Positions 7,128-18,059 are shown, counted from the stretch's first letter. The stretch is 64,000 bases of DNA from Leptolinea sp. UBA5203 (GCA_002412765.1 DHVR01000034.1:1-64000), one strand, 5' to 3'. Program-made: numbers and translations. The notes: generated from the sequence alone by a model not told the origin.

Positions 7128-10100
7128 TTATTTGTTAGAATGATTTTGCCTAGCCTTTAATTCCACAAATGTATTTTCTATCGAATCAATCTCGCTTTGG
7201 GAAAACCCATAGACTTGATAAATTAAATTATCAATTTGATTCTCAATAGAAATAATATTATTAACTTCATCCCTTTGAAATTCTAAAGATAAAATACTTT
7301 CCATCTTCTCAACAAATGATTTCTGTACAGTCATTGTTACTAATGGAATTGGAATCTCAGATAATGGTTTTAAATAGAGTTCAAGCATTTCGCCTTTTCG
7401 TTTTCCTTTAAAATACAACCAGAGGTAAAACAACTTAGAATTTAATAATGCTAATATAAATTTTAAGTGTACCTTATGACTTTTTTGCGTAATAAAATAC
7501 ACATCGGCGCTAGCATACCATTCTATTTCATTGTACCCAAATGTATTTTCGTAACTTCTTTGTGGCGATACGATTTTTGGTGCAGTAAAATCAAAATCCA
7601 ACCTTGCTGATGAAAGTGCCCACCATGTTCCAAGTTTTTTGGCTTTTGATAATTCTCCACTATCATAATTTCTACTTTTGATAGCACTTTCATAAGCTAA
7701 TAAATGTGAATAAATTTTTTCATATTTGTCAATATTACTAACTGTAGTGGCATAAATTAGCCATTCAGAGTTAATTCTACTAGTGAAATATCGCGTTATG
7801 TCAGAATTTTTATACCAAGGTTTTATTCTATTTGCATACAGAGCAGAATCCAATCCAAGTTGACAATATTTAGTGTTACTAATAACATAACACCCATCAC
7901 CAAGTGTTTCTCTAGTAATACTAGTTCTTTTTAAATGCCTATTAGTAATTTTATCTAATCCAGTAACAATCCCTTGGCTTATATGACAAATATCTCCTAA
8001 CTTATATGTGTTAGATTTCATCTTGTTAAGTATTTTCTCAATCTCAACTGCATTTACAACACCAGCATTTACAGATGAAATGTACTGCATTTCCCCTTCA
8101 AATAGATTCTCATTCTTGATAAGTCTATAAATTGTCTCTTTATCATCACCATTTAATATCGTTTCCAAAATATGTTTTGTGGCAACTTCAGAACGTTTTG
8201 TAACAATAATTTTGCAAAATGATTCAGGTGAATAGACTTTTTGAATTGTTGTAATTTGGTTATGTTGCCCTAATGCACTTTCGAAAATTTTCAATTCATT
8301 AAAGTTGATAATGGTCAAAACTTTTGTTCGCTTTTTTATGTCTGATCTTAATTTTATTGCACTATCTGCAGTTCCGAAATAATTAGTTGTTATAAAAGAT
8401 ATGATGCCACCCTCATTCGCTAAATCAATTGACTTATGGAAAAAGTAGTAAAACAAATCCATTCTTTCATTATTAAATCTAATGCCCAAACTCGTTTCTC
8501 TTAAAATATTAAATAATTTTTTTTGTCCTCCCTTATGACCCACATAAGGTGGATTTCCAACTATGATATTAAATCCATTGCTCAGTCCAAACATCCACTC
8601 CGGATCAAAAAAACCTGCTGACATATTCTGATCGTAGGGATTCCATCCAGCCAGCTTTTCAGTTTCACTTTGTTGATAACCATCTTTTTTTAGCAATTTG
8701 CTAAGTTCTTTGCGCAAACGGTTATCTTCAATACGATATTTGCGTTTTGTTTGTGGTGTACGGGCGTTAAAATGCTTGCGTCGTACCTCAGTCAAGTCAG
8801 TTTCCAATTCGCCAATGACAGGATTTCGCAATATCATCTGTTGTGGTTTTTCAATCCCAATAAGCGAGTTAGCAGCCACAAACTTTGTTTCCAAGTTGGG
8901 TAGGGGACGGATGCCGAGATTATCCTTACTCTTGTCCGGAGTCTGGTCAACAATCAGAGAGATGAAAAAACGCAGGCGTGAAATCTGTACCGCGATTGGC
9001 TGAATGTCGATGCCATATATACAATTTTCTATCAGATATAGTTTTCGCCCGTAATCGCTGGTGTTACGAGTGAAGGCTTCTTCAATGTCTTTCAAACGTT
9101 CCTGCCGCTCGGCACGTCCGTCTTCCCGAAAAGCGACTTCTGTCTCTTTGACGGCCTTCTGAAGCTGCAGTGCCTGCCAGCGTTCATTGTTAGGGTCTAG
9201 GTGGAACAAAACATGCACCAGCTTATGCAGGGCACCCATCGGGAATGCTCCTGAACCACATGCCGGATCGAGGATTTTTACCGCATCAATCGCATGAATG
9301 AGCATTTCCACCTCTGAATCACTGAATTTGTGCGGCTCATCATTATATGCCAATAGATGCTGCAGACGGTTTTTTGCTTCATCAACCCCTTCAGCATCCA
9401 GTCGGCTTATGAAATATGTCAGCAATGATTCATCGATCATGTAGTTTACTATTTCACGAGGGGTGTAATACGAACCGGTTTGTTTCCGTGCTGTTGTACT
9501 TGTTTCCGGGTTATATGCAGCCAGTAAATTCTCGAAAACTTTTCCTAATAATTCAGGATCAAGCGCAACCTCTTCCGTGATAGGAGTGTTTTCTTCTACG
9601 GTAAATTTATATCGATTAAGAATTCTAAGTATCCCTCGTACTTCGTATTTTTTATTTTTTGTATCGAAAATTTCATTAAGGTCAAACTCAAGTTGAGGTG
9701 AGAAGAATATCTCATCCGGAACCAATAATAAGTTATTCTCTTCATCTGAAAAACCGTCGATACGGATAACCACATTTTTTCCCTCGTGGTCAACTTCTCT
9801 ATCCAAGCATTCAAACAAACCACCATTCAGGAATGGGGTTTTTGAAAATTCTCCCAAGGCTTTCTGAGAATCAATAAAATATTGTTCATAACGGTAAAGA
9901 TTCGTAATTAATCGGTTCCCATCCCGGCTTCCCGGATTGTCATAACGGGTGCGGAATTTCCGCCGATCAGGAAATTCTTTTGTATTCATTTCCTGATTTA
10001 GAGTTGCAAAAAAAAGGTTTTGCAGAATCGATTTATAATATGTGCTTCGATTCTTGTCCTCGAATTTGATTATTTTTTTGACTTTTTCTTCCCAGAATAA

Positions 10101-10958
10101 CTCTTCAGAAACCAAGCCTTTCTCTTTCAGGAACCAGACAAAAATAAGGCGTGTTATTAAACGAATAACGCTCATTTCGTTGTTATTACTAACACCTAAT
10201 TCCTCATTACCTGTCGGAAATTGCACTTTACTAAGTGCCCAAAAATACCAATTCGCGATTTCTTTATAAAACTTTTTATTTAATTCATTGGTATCAAGGG
10301 TCTTTACCCATGCCCGCTGCAAATCCACAAAATTCGTAAGGGGATTATTCCTGATTAATTCCTGAATGGATAGATCAAACAAAATTTCAGTATGGGCTCG
10401 ATGCGGAGCTTGAATATCAATATCTTTAATTAGCGTGACCTTTTCTAAAACATCTTTTCCGGCATCTTTTTTATTGACCCGGCGCGTGATGATGCCGATT
10501 GACAGGTTTTGCCCATAGCACAGGAATAACATAACTGGCATCTTGAATAATTTGTTTACTTCACGGGTAATATTTGCCAATTCTGTACGATTGTAATGTT
10601 CAGCCTTCAATTGAATGGCAAAGAAAAGATAGGAGTTAATAATGGTATTGTCGATCTGTTTTGCAGAAAACAGGTTTTTTTGTCCAAGGGCAGCATTAAT
10701 TTCTTCATCTGTGATTTGAGAAAGCAAATCGATAGATTTCCAATCAAAAAAACAGGCATTGGTTTTATTGAATGGACTCTCAGCGGAATCAAATTCAAGG
10801 AGAAATTGCACAGGGGAATTTGGGGTCAGGGATAGATGACGATCACTTTTGTAGCCGAGCACATCCAATAAATGAAATGCCGCTTTATCCAAGGGTTGGG
10901 TAGAGAATCCTTTGATTGAATTCTCAATTTGTGGTTTTCGTGAAACATCAGCACTCAT
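7128..10958 (-). CDS. Eco57I-type N6-adenine DNA methyltransferase (restriction-modification)
   Basis: The protein is about 1276 residues, starting at the ATG at 10956-10958 behind GAGGGAAAATAAG. An ATG 15 bp upstream lacks a site. Motif I LDPACGSGAF is near residue 562 and motif IV NPPYVG near 800, the order of gamma-class amino-methylases. The long flanks fit large Eco57I/PglX-like enzymes: the N-terminal 450 residues may include a decayed or active nuclease-like domain, and the C-terminal 350 look like target recognition (YWLYFKGKRKGEMLELYLKP type). It would transfer methyl from SAM to adenine in a specific site. The preceding helicase gene ends 1 bp before this start, so the two are translationally coupled and probably act as one system. 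Confidence 0.88.
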   Translation of the reverse strand: MSADVSRKPQIENSIKGFSTQPLDKAAFHLLDVLGYKSDRHLSLTPNSPVQFLLEFDSAESPFNKTNACFFDWKSIDLLSQITDEEINAALGQKNLFSAKQIDNTIINSYLFFAIQLKAEHYNRTELANITREVNKLFKMPVMLFLCYGQNLSIGIITRRVNKKDAGKDVLEKVTLIKDIDIQAPHRAHTEILFDLSIQELIRNNPLTNFVDLQRAWVKTLDTNELNKKFYKEIANWYFWALSKVQFPTGNEELGVSNNNEMSVIRLITRLIFVWFLKEKGLVSEELFWEEKVKKIIKFEDKNRSTYYKSILQNLFFATLNQEMNTKEFPDRRKFRTRYDNPGSRDGNRLITNLYRYEQYFIDSQKALGEFSKTPFLNGGLFECLDREVDHEGKNVVIRIDGFSDEENNLLLVPDEIFFSPQLEFDLNEIFDTKNKKYEVRGILRILNRYKFTVEENTPITEEVALDPELLGKVFENLLAAYNPETSTTARKQTGSYYTPREIVNYMIDESLLTYFISRLDAEGVDEAKNRLQHLLAYNDEPHKFSDSEVEMLIHAIDAVKILDPACGSGAFPMGALHKLVHVLFHLDPNNERWQALQLQKAVKETEVAFREDGRAERQERLKDIEEAFTRNTSDYGRKLYLIENCIYGIDIQPIAVQISRLRFFISLIVDQTPDKSKDNLGIRPLPNLETKFVAANSLIGIEKPQQMILRNPVIGELETDLTEVRRKHFNARTPQTKRKYRIEDNRLRKELSKLLKKDGYQQSETEKLAGWNPYDQNMSAGFFDPEWMFGLSNGFNIIVGNPPYVGHKGGQKKLFNILRETSLGIRFNNERMDLFYYFFHKSIDLANEGGIISFITTNYFGTADSAIKLRSDIKKRTKVLTIINFNELKIFESALGQHNQITTIQKVYSPESFCKIIVTKRSEVATKHILETILNGDDKETIYRLIKNENLFEGEMQYISSVNAGVVNAVEIEKILNKMKSNTYKLGDICHISQGIVTGLDKITNRHLKRTSITRETLGDGCYVISNTKYCQLGLDSALYANRIKPWYKNSDITRYFTSRINSEWLIYATTVSNIDKYEKIYSHLLAYESAIKSRNYDSGELSKAKKLGTWWALSSARLDFDFTAPKIVSPQRSYENTFGYNEIEWYASADVYFITQKSHKVHLKFILALLNSKLFYLWLYFKGKRKGEMLELYLKPLSEIPIPLVTMTVQKSFVEKMESILSLEFQRDEVNNIISIENQIDNLIYQVYGFSQSEIDSIENTFVELKARQNHSNK

Positions 10959-10959
10959 C

Positions 10960-13900
10960 TTATTTTCCCTCATCCATGATAACTAACCAAGTGATTAACT
11001 CGAAATTCGTTTCACCGGTAATTTGTTTTTGCACATCCATTAATACGGCATTGCGATCCATTTGCAGTCCTTGCAGGCTTCGTTTACGAAATGCCTGCTG
11101 AAAGGATAAGGTTACTTTTCTCAAAAGCTCGTTATATTTGGACATATCGGTGCCATTACTGGTTTCTTGATTGAAGAGATGACATAAAGAATCACTAGGG
11201 AATGTTTTACCAACGCATAGCACCTGATAAATTTCCAATATCTGTTTGGGCTGTGCGAAATTATATCGAACGGTACCATCCTGCAAGACGTATGCGAGAA
11301 AATAAGGCTGCAATGGATTGATTGTTGTTTCGTTGAGCGTTTCTTGATTGCCTTTCTGTCGCAGGCAATAAATCACCCCGGGTTGAATGACGGCATATTC
11401 CGGATCTGGAGGAACTACCGCATATAATCCCATGGGTGCTGTTTTTAATTTTTCTTCATTGGCTTTGATATAACGAGTTAATTCTGCTCTAAAATCATCC
11501 AAGGTGAAATCGGTTAATGAAACACTCTCGTTGAAATCTTCCAAATCCAAAACCTCATCCCGCAATCGTAAGAGTTGCTTATCACGGTATTTGAGGTCTT
11601 CTTCGATCAAATCCAAGACATCTTCCTTACTTAGCAAATTATCTTCGTTCGTTGCAGTAATATCGACCAAAGCCATACGTGCTTCAACCCGATTCTTGAG
11701 GGAGATGTATTTGTCTAGGTCTTGTGTAGGCCAAAAATTAATCAATTGAACGGCGTTATGGATGCTTCCAATTCTATCAATCCGCCCAAACCGTTGGATC
11801 ACCCGAACGGGGTTCCAGTGAATATCATAATTGACCAGCCAATCACAATCCTGAAGGTTCTGTCCTTCGCTGATACAGTCCGTGGCAATCAAAATATCAA
11901 TTTCCTCATTCTGAGGCATTGATCTCATTTTGGAACGATTTTTTGATACGGGTGAGAAGTTGATTAGAATCTGATTGAAATCACTTTTACCGAATGTGGT
12001 TTTACATTCCGCTGATCCGCCACTCACCATAGCGATATGGACATTCAATTCATTCCTTGCCCAGTCCCGTAAATTGGTATAGATATAGTTAGAAGTATCG
12101 GCAAAAGCAGTAAATACCAGTATTTTCCGGTTGAGCTTGCCAAATTTATCCGTAGTTGGGTGTTGTACTTTGTTCAATATTTGATTCTTCAATTCATTTA
12201 GTTTTGCATCCCGATCCGGTGTAATTTCCTTTGCAGATAATTCCAAAATATGGAGTTGATCCCGGTCGCGTTTTAAGTCTACAAGCCATTTATCCACGTT
12301 GATATGTGCCATTTTATAGCGCAATTTTCCGACTTCAAATGCTTGAAGTAATTCGTCATCTTCATTTTCTTCCTCAGTTAACCGAAGGTCGTCGAAAGCA
12401 AAATCAGGGTTTTCTTCTCGGAATTTCTTGAATTCTTCAATGCGATCTCTTAGATCGTCAATTTTCTGAATCGTTCTTTTCATTGTGATGTCAAAAGCAT
12501 ATATGGAACTTTCCAAGCGTTTTAAGAAATTGACCTTCATCATCCCAATCAAATAATGTTCACGGACGCGCTGGGAGAATTGATCGGTTCTTGTTTTATC
12601 AAACAGGGTGGGCTGGTCTCCTGCCAATTTCACATCGTATTTAGATTTATATTCATCATAAAGATATTCAAAAGGGTTGAATAAAGACAGTCTGTAGTCA
12701 GAAATTTGCTCATTTAACGTATCATAGGACATAAACTCATCCTGCAGATCAATTGTTGGGTAGATAGGAATGGGTTTTAATCGTTCAGGGAATCCACCCA
12801 ATTCAGCAATACTCTCACTGTAATATTTTTGGATGTGTTTCCTTGATCGCGCAATGGTTAATCCGTCCAAGAGCTTGAAAAATGTTATGCTGAAATGTTC
12901 CAGTAATTCTTTCGTTGATCGATTCTTGGTTTGTTTTGCCCATTCAGTAAAGGTTCTTTGAGCGCCAGCGAGGGTATCCTTAATGCTCAGTATTCTTAAT
13001 GATTCAGCATACGCGCCATCTTCACCTTCGGTGAGCAGATAAACTTGATTGCGTAAATCCTTCAGAGTGTTGTTGACCGGTGTGGCAGACATTAATAAAA
13101 CTTTTGTTTTTACACCTTTCTTAATCATGTCTTCCATCAATCGCTGATAACGGCTTTTCCGGATGATATTTCCATCTTCATCTTTTTTACCGGGCGTATT
13201 ATTGCGGAAATTGTGAGATTCATCAATGACAATTAGGTCAAAATTATTCCAATTCAAATTTGCCAGATCAATATCGCCAGACTTTCCACCTTCGCGACTT
13301 AAATCTGTATGGCAAAGCACGGTGTAATTGAAACGATCCCGCAAGAATGGATTTAATTCGCTATTGTTTTGGGCTTGATAAACAGTCCAGTTCTCTCGCA
13401 ATTTTTTAGGGCAAAGAACAAGCACCCGATCATTGCGTAACTCAAAATACTTGATAATTGCCAGAGCCTCAAAAGTTTTACCCAAACCAACGCTATCAGC
13501 CAAGATACAGCCGTCGTAGGTATTGATCTTGTTTATGGCACCCTTTACGCCATCCTTCTGAAATTCAAACAAGGTTTTCCATATTTCCGTTTCAGTTATT
13601 TGGTGTTCCACATCCAGCAATCCACCCTTATCTTGATCTGAAAGTATGTCTTCGAAAAGATGGTAGAGGGTCTTGAAATAGATAAACTCCGGCGCTTTAT
13701 CCGTATATAGTTGTTCAAGATAATCGAGAACTTCTTCCCGAACATCTTCAACTAATTCCTCGTCATCCCACAAAGTACAGAACCATTGCTTCAAATCTTT
13801 TCGATCTCTGTTCGAATCTACTTCAAGATTGAGTTCGATATTATTCCTATTATCTTGGCCCATACCTAATCCGCTTACGGTGAAATTAGAGCTGCCAAGA

Positions 13901-14316
13901 ATGGCTGATTCAACACCATTGTTATCAATATGATACATTTTCCCATGCAGAAGATTAGCCTGCTTCACAGATTTAATTTCAACTTTTTCTGAAATCCATT
14001 TATAGCATTCTTTCGCCGCCCTTTGCTGAGATAGCTGATTTTCGAGCTTGATGCCATTGTCTTGGATGATGAATGCTTTACTATCTGTTTTGGTTGGATC
14101 AAGAGAACGTATGAACCGGGGTTCACCAAACATAAATCGCAGATGCTCAATATTATTGAGTTTGTCCTTCAATGCTTCATAAGCATAAATGGTGAAATAG
14201 GCAGATACAATCGAGAGATTGGAATCTAATCTGATCTTCTCGTTGAGAAAATCACCTATTTTGCCACGAATATAATTGTCTCGAATGCCTGAATCAATGC
14301 TAGCGTCTTGGCTCAT
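10960..14316 (-). CDS. PLD-family nuclease fused to SNF2/DEAH helicase
   Basis: The protein is about 1118 residues, starting at the ATG at 14314-14316 behind CTAGGAGAGAT. A PLD-type HKD segment lies at about 120-140 (LHGKMYHI, then GSSNFTVSG). A superfamily 2 helicase follows: Walker A ADSVGLGKTFE near 272, DESHN near 363, LMSATPVNN, and motif VI QRFGRIDRIGS near 840. A charged C-terminal tail follows. DNA translocation coupled to phosphodiester cleavage is the expected activity, as in restriction or DISARM-like systems. It lies 125 bp after mcrC and overlaps the methylase start region, so it is probably the restriction arm partnered with that methylase. Confidence 0.88.
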   Translation of the reverse strand: MSQDASIDSGIRDNYIRGKIGDFLNEKIRLDSNLSIVSAYFTIYAYEALKDKLNNIEHLRFMFGEPRFIRSLDPTKTDSKAFIIQDNGIKLENQLSQQRAAKECYKWISEKVEIKSVKQANLLHGKMYHIDNNGVESAILGSSNFTVSGLGMGQDNRNNIELNLEVDSNRDRKDLKQWFCTLWDDEELVEDVREEVLDYLEQLYTDKAPEFIYFKTLYHLFEDILSDQDKGGLLDVEHQITETEIWKTLFEFQKDGVKGAINKINTYDGCILADSVGLGKTFEALAIIKYFELRNDRVLVLCPKKLRENWTVYQAQNNSELNPFLRDRFNYTVLCHTDLSREGGKSGDIDLANLNWNNFDLIVIDESHNFRNNTPGKKDEDGNIIRKSRYQRLMEDMIKKGVKTKVLLMSATPVNNTLKDLRNQVYLLTEGEDGAYAESLRILSIKDTLAGAQRTFTEWAKQTKNRSTKELLEHFSITFFKLLDGLTIARSRKHIQKYYSESIAELGGFPERLKPIPIYPTIDLQDEFMSYDTLNEQISDYRLSLFNPFEYLYDEYKSKYDVKLAGDQPTLFDKTRTDQFSQRVREHYLIGMMKVNFLKRLESSIYAFDITMKRTIQKIDDLRDRIEEFKKFREENPDFAFDDLRLTEEENEDDELLQAFEVGKLRYKMAHINVDKWLVDLKRDRDQLHILELSAKEITPDRDAKLNELKNQILNKVQHPTTDKFGKLNRKILVFTAFADTSNYIYTNLRDWARNELNVHIAMVSGGSAECKTTFGKSDFNQILINFSPVSKNRSKMRSMPQNEEIDILIATDCISEGQNLQDCDWLVNYDIHWNPVRVIQRFGRIDRIGSIHNAVQLINFWPTQDLDKYISLKNRVEARMALVDITATNEDNLLSKEDVLDLIEEDLKYRDKQLLRLRDEVLDLEDFNESVSLTDFTLDDFRAELTRYIKANEEKLKTAPMGLYAVVPPDPEYAVIQPGVIYCLRQKGNQETLNETTINPLQPYFLAYVLQDGTVRYNFAQPKQILEIYQVLCVGKTFPSDSLCHLFNQETSNGTDMSKYNELLRKVTLSFQQAFRKRSLQGLQMDRNAVLMDVQKQITGETNFELITWLVIMDEGK

Positions 14317-14441
14317 ATCTCTCCTAGAACAATCTGTATTCCACAAGACTTTAATGGATTTACAAATAAATAATTAACAAGTGAGTCATTATTTTCAACG
14401 GGGTTGTGAAACTTCTGATGATTCAAGATTGTTGACATCCC

Positions 14442-15560
14442 CTACATATGTGCTAGTTCTATTGTATCTATTAATTTACATTCTATGTCCTGCCATGGCA
14501 TTGATAAATCGATGGTTTGGACAAGGAAATTTTGATCTTGAATTGAGATTCTTTCGGCTAGATGGATTTTACTAACGGTTGGATACAATAATATACCAGT
14601 TGCCCGGGCATGTTTTTCAGACAAATGCTCTTGTGTTTTTAAATATGCATACAACTGATATAAATGAGATGAGTTAAATGTTTGGTTAGCATATTGATTT
14701 TCTATTAAACTAGATTTGGTAAATTTTGTATCCAGAATAATAATATCGCCGTTATTTTTATTAACAAGCATTAAATCAGGCTTCATAATGGGGAGATATT
14801 GGTTAATTGTTGATTCATGCCAAATCAATCTTTTTTGGGGTGTGACTTTCCAGTTTGGCAAGTTTTGACGATAAAAATTTGCCACAAAACGTTCATAGAT
14901 TTGGTGAAAGACCAGTTCATCTCGTGTTATATCCGGCAGGTAAGTGCTTCCAGAAGAATCTGTAGGCATGTGCCGTAGAATAATCAGCTCGCAGAGGAAA
15001 AGCATCAATCGATAATCTTGGTCATTGCGACCTAATTGTTGTCGTCGGATGATTTCAGGTTTCAGCTCAATTACATCGATGTTTTCCATTTCCCTAATCA
15101 ATCGTCGTAGTGTGTGATGGATTTTGTTGGATTCATCTACATCTGGCCCAAACTGCCCAATTTGATTGAGTTTAATTAATGTGCTGCGAATGATTTGGTT
15201 TTTTGGAACATTTATACTAAATTCTTGTGATTGGCAATATGCTTGTCCCTGTTGAAGGGTTTGGTGTTTAACGCAGTCTGTGAAGAGAATTTTTCCACGG
15301 ATTTGACGCAGTAAATGTTTTTCATCAATGTAATTTCTCCCCAGACCAATTCTCATGCGTTGTTGAAGAAATTTACAGAGCAGCATGGCAAACAAGGCAT
15401 CTATTGAAGGGGCATTTTCAACACCTTGCACATTTCCTAATCGCTCTATTGGAATTTCTCCAAATGCATATTGCAGCAGATGCCAAATATTCCTAATTGG
15501 AATGCCATATTTTGTGCAAAATATTATTTCGTCCTGCTTGGTCTCAAATTGCATTGCCAT
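14442..15560 (-). CDS. mcrC: McrC-like nuclease subunit
   Basis: The 372-residue protein shows the McrC pattern. The N-terminal region contains IRNIWHLLQYAFGEIP and LCKFLQQRM, and GKILFTDCVKHQTL follows. The C-terminal PD-(D/E)xK nuclease core reads MKPDLMLVNKNNGDIIILDT, then KF, with the catalytic Asp near 258 and the DTK box near 274. McrC cuts DNA when activated by the McrB motor. It starts 2 bp after the mcrB stop, so the pair is translationally coupled. E. coli McrBC cleaves DNA carrying methylcytosine; the target here is unknown. Confidence 0.88.
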   Translation of the reverse strand: MAMQFETKQDEIIFCTKYGIPIRNIWHLLQYAFGEIPIERLGNVQGVENAPSIDALFAMLLCKFLQQRMRIGLGRNYIDEKHLLRQIRGKILFTDCVKHQTLQQGQAYCQSQEFSINVPKNQIIRSTLIKLNQIGQFGPDVDESNKIHHTLRRLIREMENIDVIELKPEIIRRQQLGRNDQDYRLMLFLCELIILRHMPTDSSGSTYLPDITRDELVFHQIYERFVANFYRQNLPNWKVTPQKRLIWHESTINQYLPIMKPDLMLVNKNNGDIIILDTKFTKSSLIENQYANQTFNSSHLYQLYAYLKTQEHLSEKHARATGILLYPTVSKIHLAERISIQDQNFLVQTIDLSMPWQDIECKLIDTIELAHM

Positions 15561-15562
15561 GA

Positions 15563-17671
15563 CTATATAAGATTCCTGATAGCCTCTACTGCTTTTTTAG
15601 GATTATCAAACCAATATTCTTTGATTAAAGGCTCTATTTCAGTATGAATGATGCTGTCAAACCATTGTTTTTCCAGCCCTGAAAAATCATCACCTTTGGG
15701 ACAAAAATAACTATGCCCGATCAAATAATTTTCCCCTAATAGGGGATCATCGGCAATTTCCTGATTTAAAGCCCCAATTTTTCCGATTATCAGATTTACA
15801 ATTGCGGGATTCATTCCTCGATTCAGTAACCAATCTTGATAACTCTCGGATTGAAATTTTGGTTCCATCTGTACAAAGGCAAATCTACGACGCAAGGCAT
15901 AATCAACCATGGCAAGTGATCGATCTGCCAAATTCATTAATCCAATTAGAAAAAGGTTTGAGGGAATATAAAACCTTGGCTCATTGTCAATTCGGTAGGT
16001 GAGAGGAACGCTGAATAGTTCGCTACGTTTATCATTCTCGATCAGCATCAGTAATTCGCCAAAGATTTGACTTAAGTTGCCACGATTGATTTCATCAATG
16101 ATAAAGACATATTTCTGGTCAGGATCATCTGCTGCTTTTCTGCAAAACTCCAGAAATATGCCATCCTTTATACCAAATGCGCCATTTTTCTCTGGGAGCG
16201 GCCTATATCCACGAACGAAATCATCATACGAATAAGATTGATGAAATTGAACAAATTCTATCCGTTCATTATCAATTTCTCCCATCAGAGAATAAGCCAA
16301 TTTTTTTGCAATGAAGGTTTTTCCTACTCCGGGAGGGCCTTGAAGAATCATGGCTTTTTTCTCATTTAGGCGATGGAGAATTTGCTCAATTTCAATAGTG
16401 TCAAGAAAAACACCTGAAGCTGTCATATCCTCTATTGAATAAGCTCGAATAGTAGTTTCCTCATCCATCAATTCGATTGTTTCAGAATCCCAAAAATGTT
16501 TTATAAACCAATCATAATCTTGTTCTTCATCATGCCAGACAAAATTAACCAATTTCTCTGCTACTTCTTTTGATTCTTTTTTGTCTTTAGGATTTACATG
16601 CCACACTGTGTTTCTGGCTGTATAGAAATACCAATTTTTCTCTTGAAAATCAGGTTCCCATTCAACCTCAATGGTTTTACCATCGTTTCTATTAGCAACA
16701 ATAGTTCCTCGTGCCTTTATGATGAGTCGGGACACGGTTTTATTTCGATTATCAAATGGTAGTCCAAGTCGTTGGGTTGTTGCGGCTTTTATCGCAATTT
16801 TGTCACCCACTTTCATTGACTTAACTACTTCTTTGTATTTCTTTTCATAATTGTTGATCCAAATATTCTCAGCGATGAATCGTTCAGTTTGATCTGGAAT
16901 ATCAGTGCTATTCCAATAAGCGCCAACCAACCAATAGTCAATATCCTTCGTCAATTCATCATATTTTTTTGAAATCGGATTTTTTTTATGCGGGTCGCGT
17001 GATTCTTTCCAAGCAATATATGATAATTCATAGAATTTAATACCATTTTTTGCTACGGATTTAACTGTATCAGCGTAGAATTTTGCTGAAAGACCGTTTG
17101 TCGGCAACTTCAATTTCAAATATTCACGATTAACGCTATCAAGATTGAGGAGAGCATCTGGTCGAATCCAAAACAATCCGATGGTTAGATTAACATTGGT
17201 TTGTTTAACTTTAACAGCATTATCAAATGCTTCAAGAAACTCTTGGCTATCAATTGGATTTTCTCCAAGAGCTAATTTGAATACTTTCCACAATTTTTCG
17301 ATGTCACCAACTTTTCTGTCATACTGATAGGCAAAGAACCATGATCTTTGATTATTTAATACAGGAATACCTTGAAAATCTGAAGGTATATCGTTCTGAA
17401 GATTAAAGTATTTCTTGATTTCACTTAATATTCCAATCCGGTATTCTTCACGGATTCCACGGTTAAATACCCCCATAAATGTAAATGGATCAATCTCTTT
17501 TACTAAAAATCGTTCACCTTCTTCATCTTTATCATTGAGTGGTGTGACTTTATAATCCTTAGCACGCAAATCTTCTAAGAAAGCTATTAATTCTTGTTGT
17601 CGGTTTTGCCAATTAACTAGTTCATTTGCTAATTCAGAATAAAATGGTATCCATGTGAATTGATCTGTCAT
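15563..17671 (-). CDS. mcrB: McrB-like AAA+ NTPase with EVE/PUA-like sensor region
   Basis: The 702-residue protein starts at ATG behind GAAAGGATAAAATAA. The N-terminal 220 residues are an unassigned helical domain. Residues of about 230-340 (DYWLVGAYWNSTDIPDQTER, then GDKIAIKAATTQR) look like an EVE/PUA-type modified-base reader. The AAA+ core has Walker A GPPGVGKTF near 445, FHQSYSYDDFVRGYRP, Walker B FIIDEINRGNLSQIFGELL, and MNLADRSLAMVDYALRRRF, where E. coli McrB has MNTADRS. It should form a hexamer that recognises modified DNA and drives McrC. This is the first gene of the four-gene cluster. Confidence 0.9.
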   Translation of the reverse strand: MTDQFTWIPFYSELANELVNWQNRQQELIAFLEDLRAKDYKVTPLNDKDEEGERFLVKEIDPFTFMGVFNRGIREEYRIGILSEIKKYFNLQNDIPSDFQGIPVLNNQRSWFFAYQYDRKVGDIEKLWKVFKLALGENPIDSQEFLEAFDNAVKVKQTNVNLTIGLFWIRPDALLNLDSVNREYLKLKLPTNGLSAKFYADTVKSVAKNGIKFYELSYIAWKESRDPHKKNPISKKYDELTKDIDYWLVGAYWNSTDIPDQTERFIAENIWINNYEKKYKEVVKSMKVGDKIAIKAATTQRLGLPFDNRNKTVSRLIIKARGTIVANRNDGKTIEVEWEPDFQEKNWYFYTARNTVWHVNPKDKKESKEVAEKLVNFVWHDEEQDYDWFIKHFWDSETIELMDEETTIRAYSIEDMTASGVFLDTIEIEQILHRLNEKKAMILQGPPGVGKTFIAKKLAYSLMGEIDNERIEFVQFHQSYSYDDFVRGYRPLPEKNGAFGIKDGIFLEFCRKAADDPDQKYVFIIDEINRGNLSQIFGELLMLIENDKRSELFSVPLTYRIDNEPRFYIPSNLFLIGLMNLADRSLAMVDYALRRRFAFVQMEPKFQSESYQDWLLNRGMNPAIVNLIIGKIGALNQEIADDPLLGENYLIGHSYFCPKGDDFSGLEKQWFDSIIHTEIEPLIKEYWFDNPKKAVEAIRNLI

Positions 17672-18059
17672 TTATTTTATCCTTTCTCATTTTTTTATGG
17701 TACGCACTAAAAACAATAACGGATATTTTATCTTGGTTTTTAATGTGACTTCAAATATAAATATCCGACCCTGATCTTTTCGATAAAATAATTTTACACC
17801 TGTGATTGAGAGAAGTGAGGAAAAAGTTGTGAATTTCAATTTTGGGTTCTACAAATAAAAGTATATGTTTATATCCAATAATTTACGGGCCAACACTGCA
17901 TAAACCAGACATTTACAGACATCCCTTACACTTTCATGGGATTTTCCTATATATAGGATTCTGTGTCTAGTGGTTAGTCAACCAAATTTCACCCTTTTTG
18001 GTGGTACAAGAGGGTACCAGTTCATTACTTCGATAAAATGTTTTGCTTATGTTTCTAGA
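17672..18059. other. 388-bp intergenic region upstream of mcrB
   Basis: There is no gene here. It holds a perfect 14-bp palindrome TCCTATATATAGGA (17945-17958) and a TGGTAC/GTACCA hairpin (18002-18019) without a T-run. The mcrB promoter and possible operators are expected here. I see no terminator after the diguanylate cyclase gene on the minus strand, so read-through into mcrB is possible. Confidence 0.5.

Noticed and set aside
7128..17671. BREX or DISARM label for the restriction cluster
   Set aside because: PglZ, BrxC, DrmA and DrmB homologues are absent. Sharing a methylase and helicase is not enough for either name.
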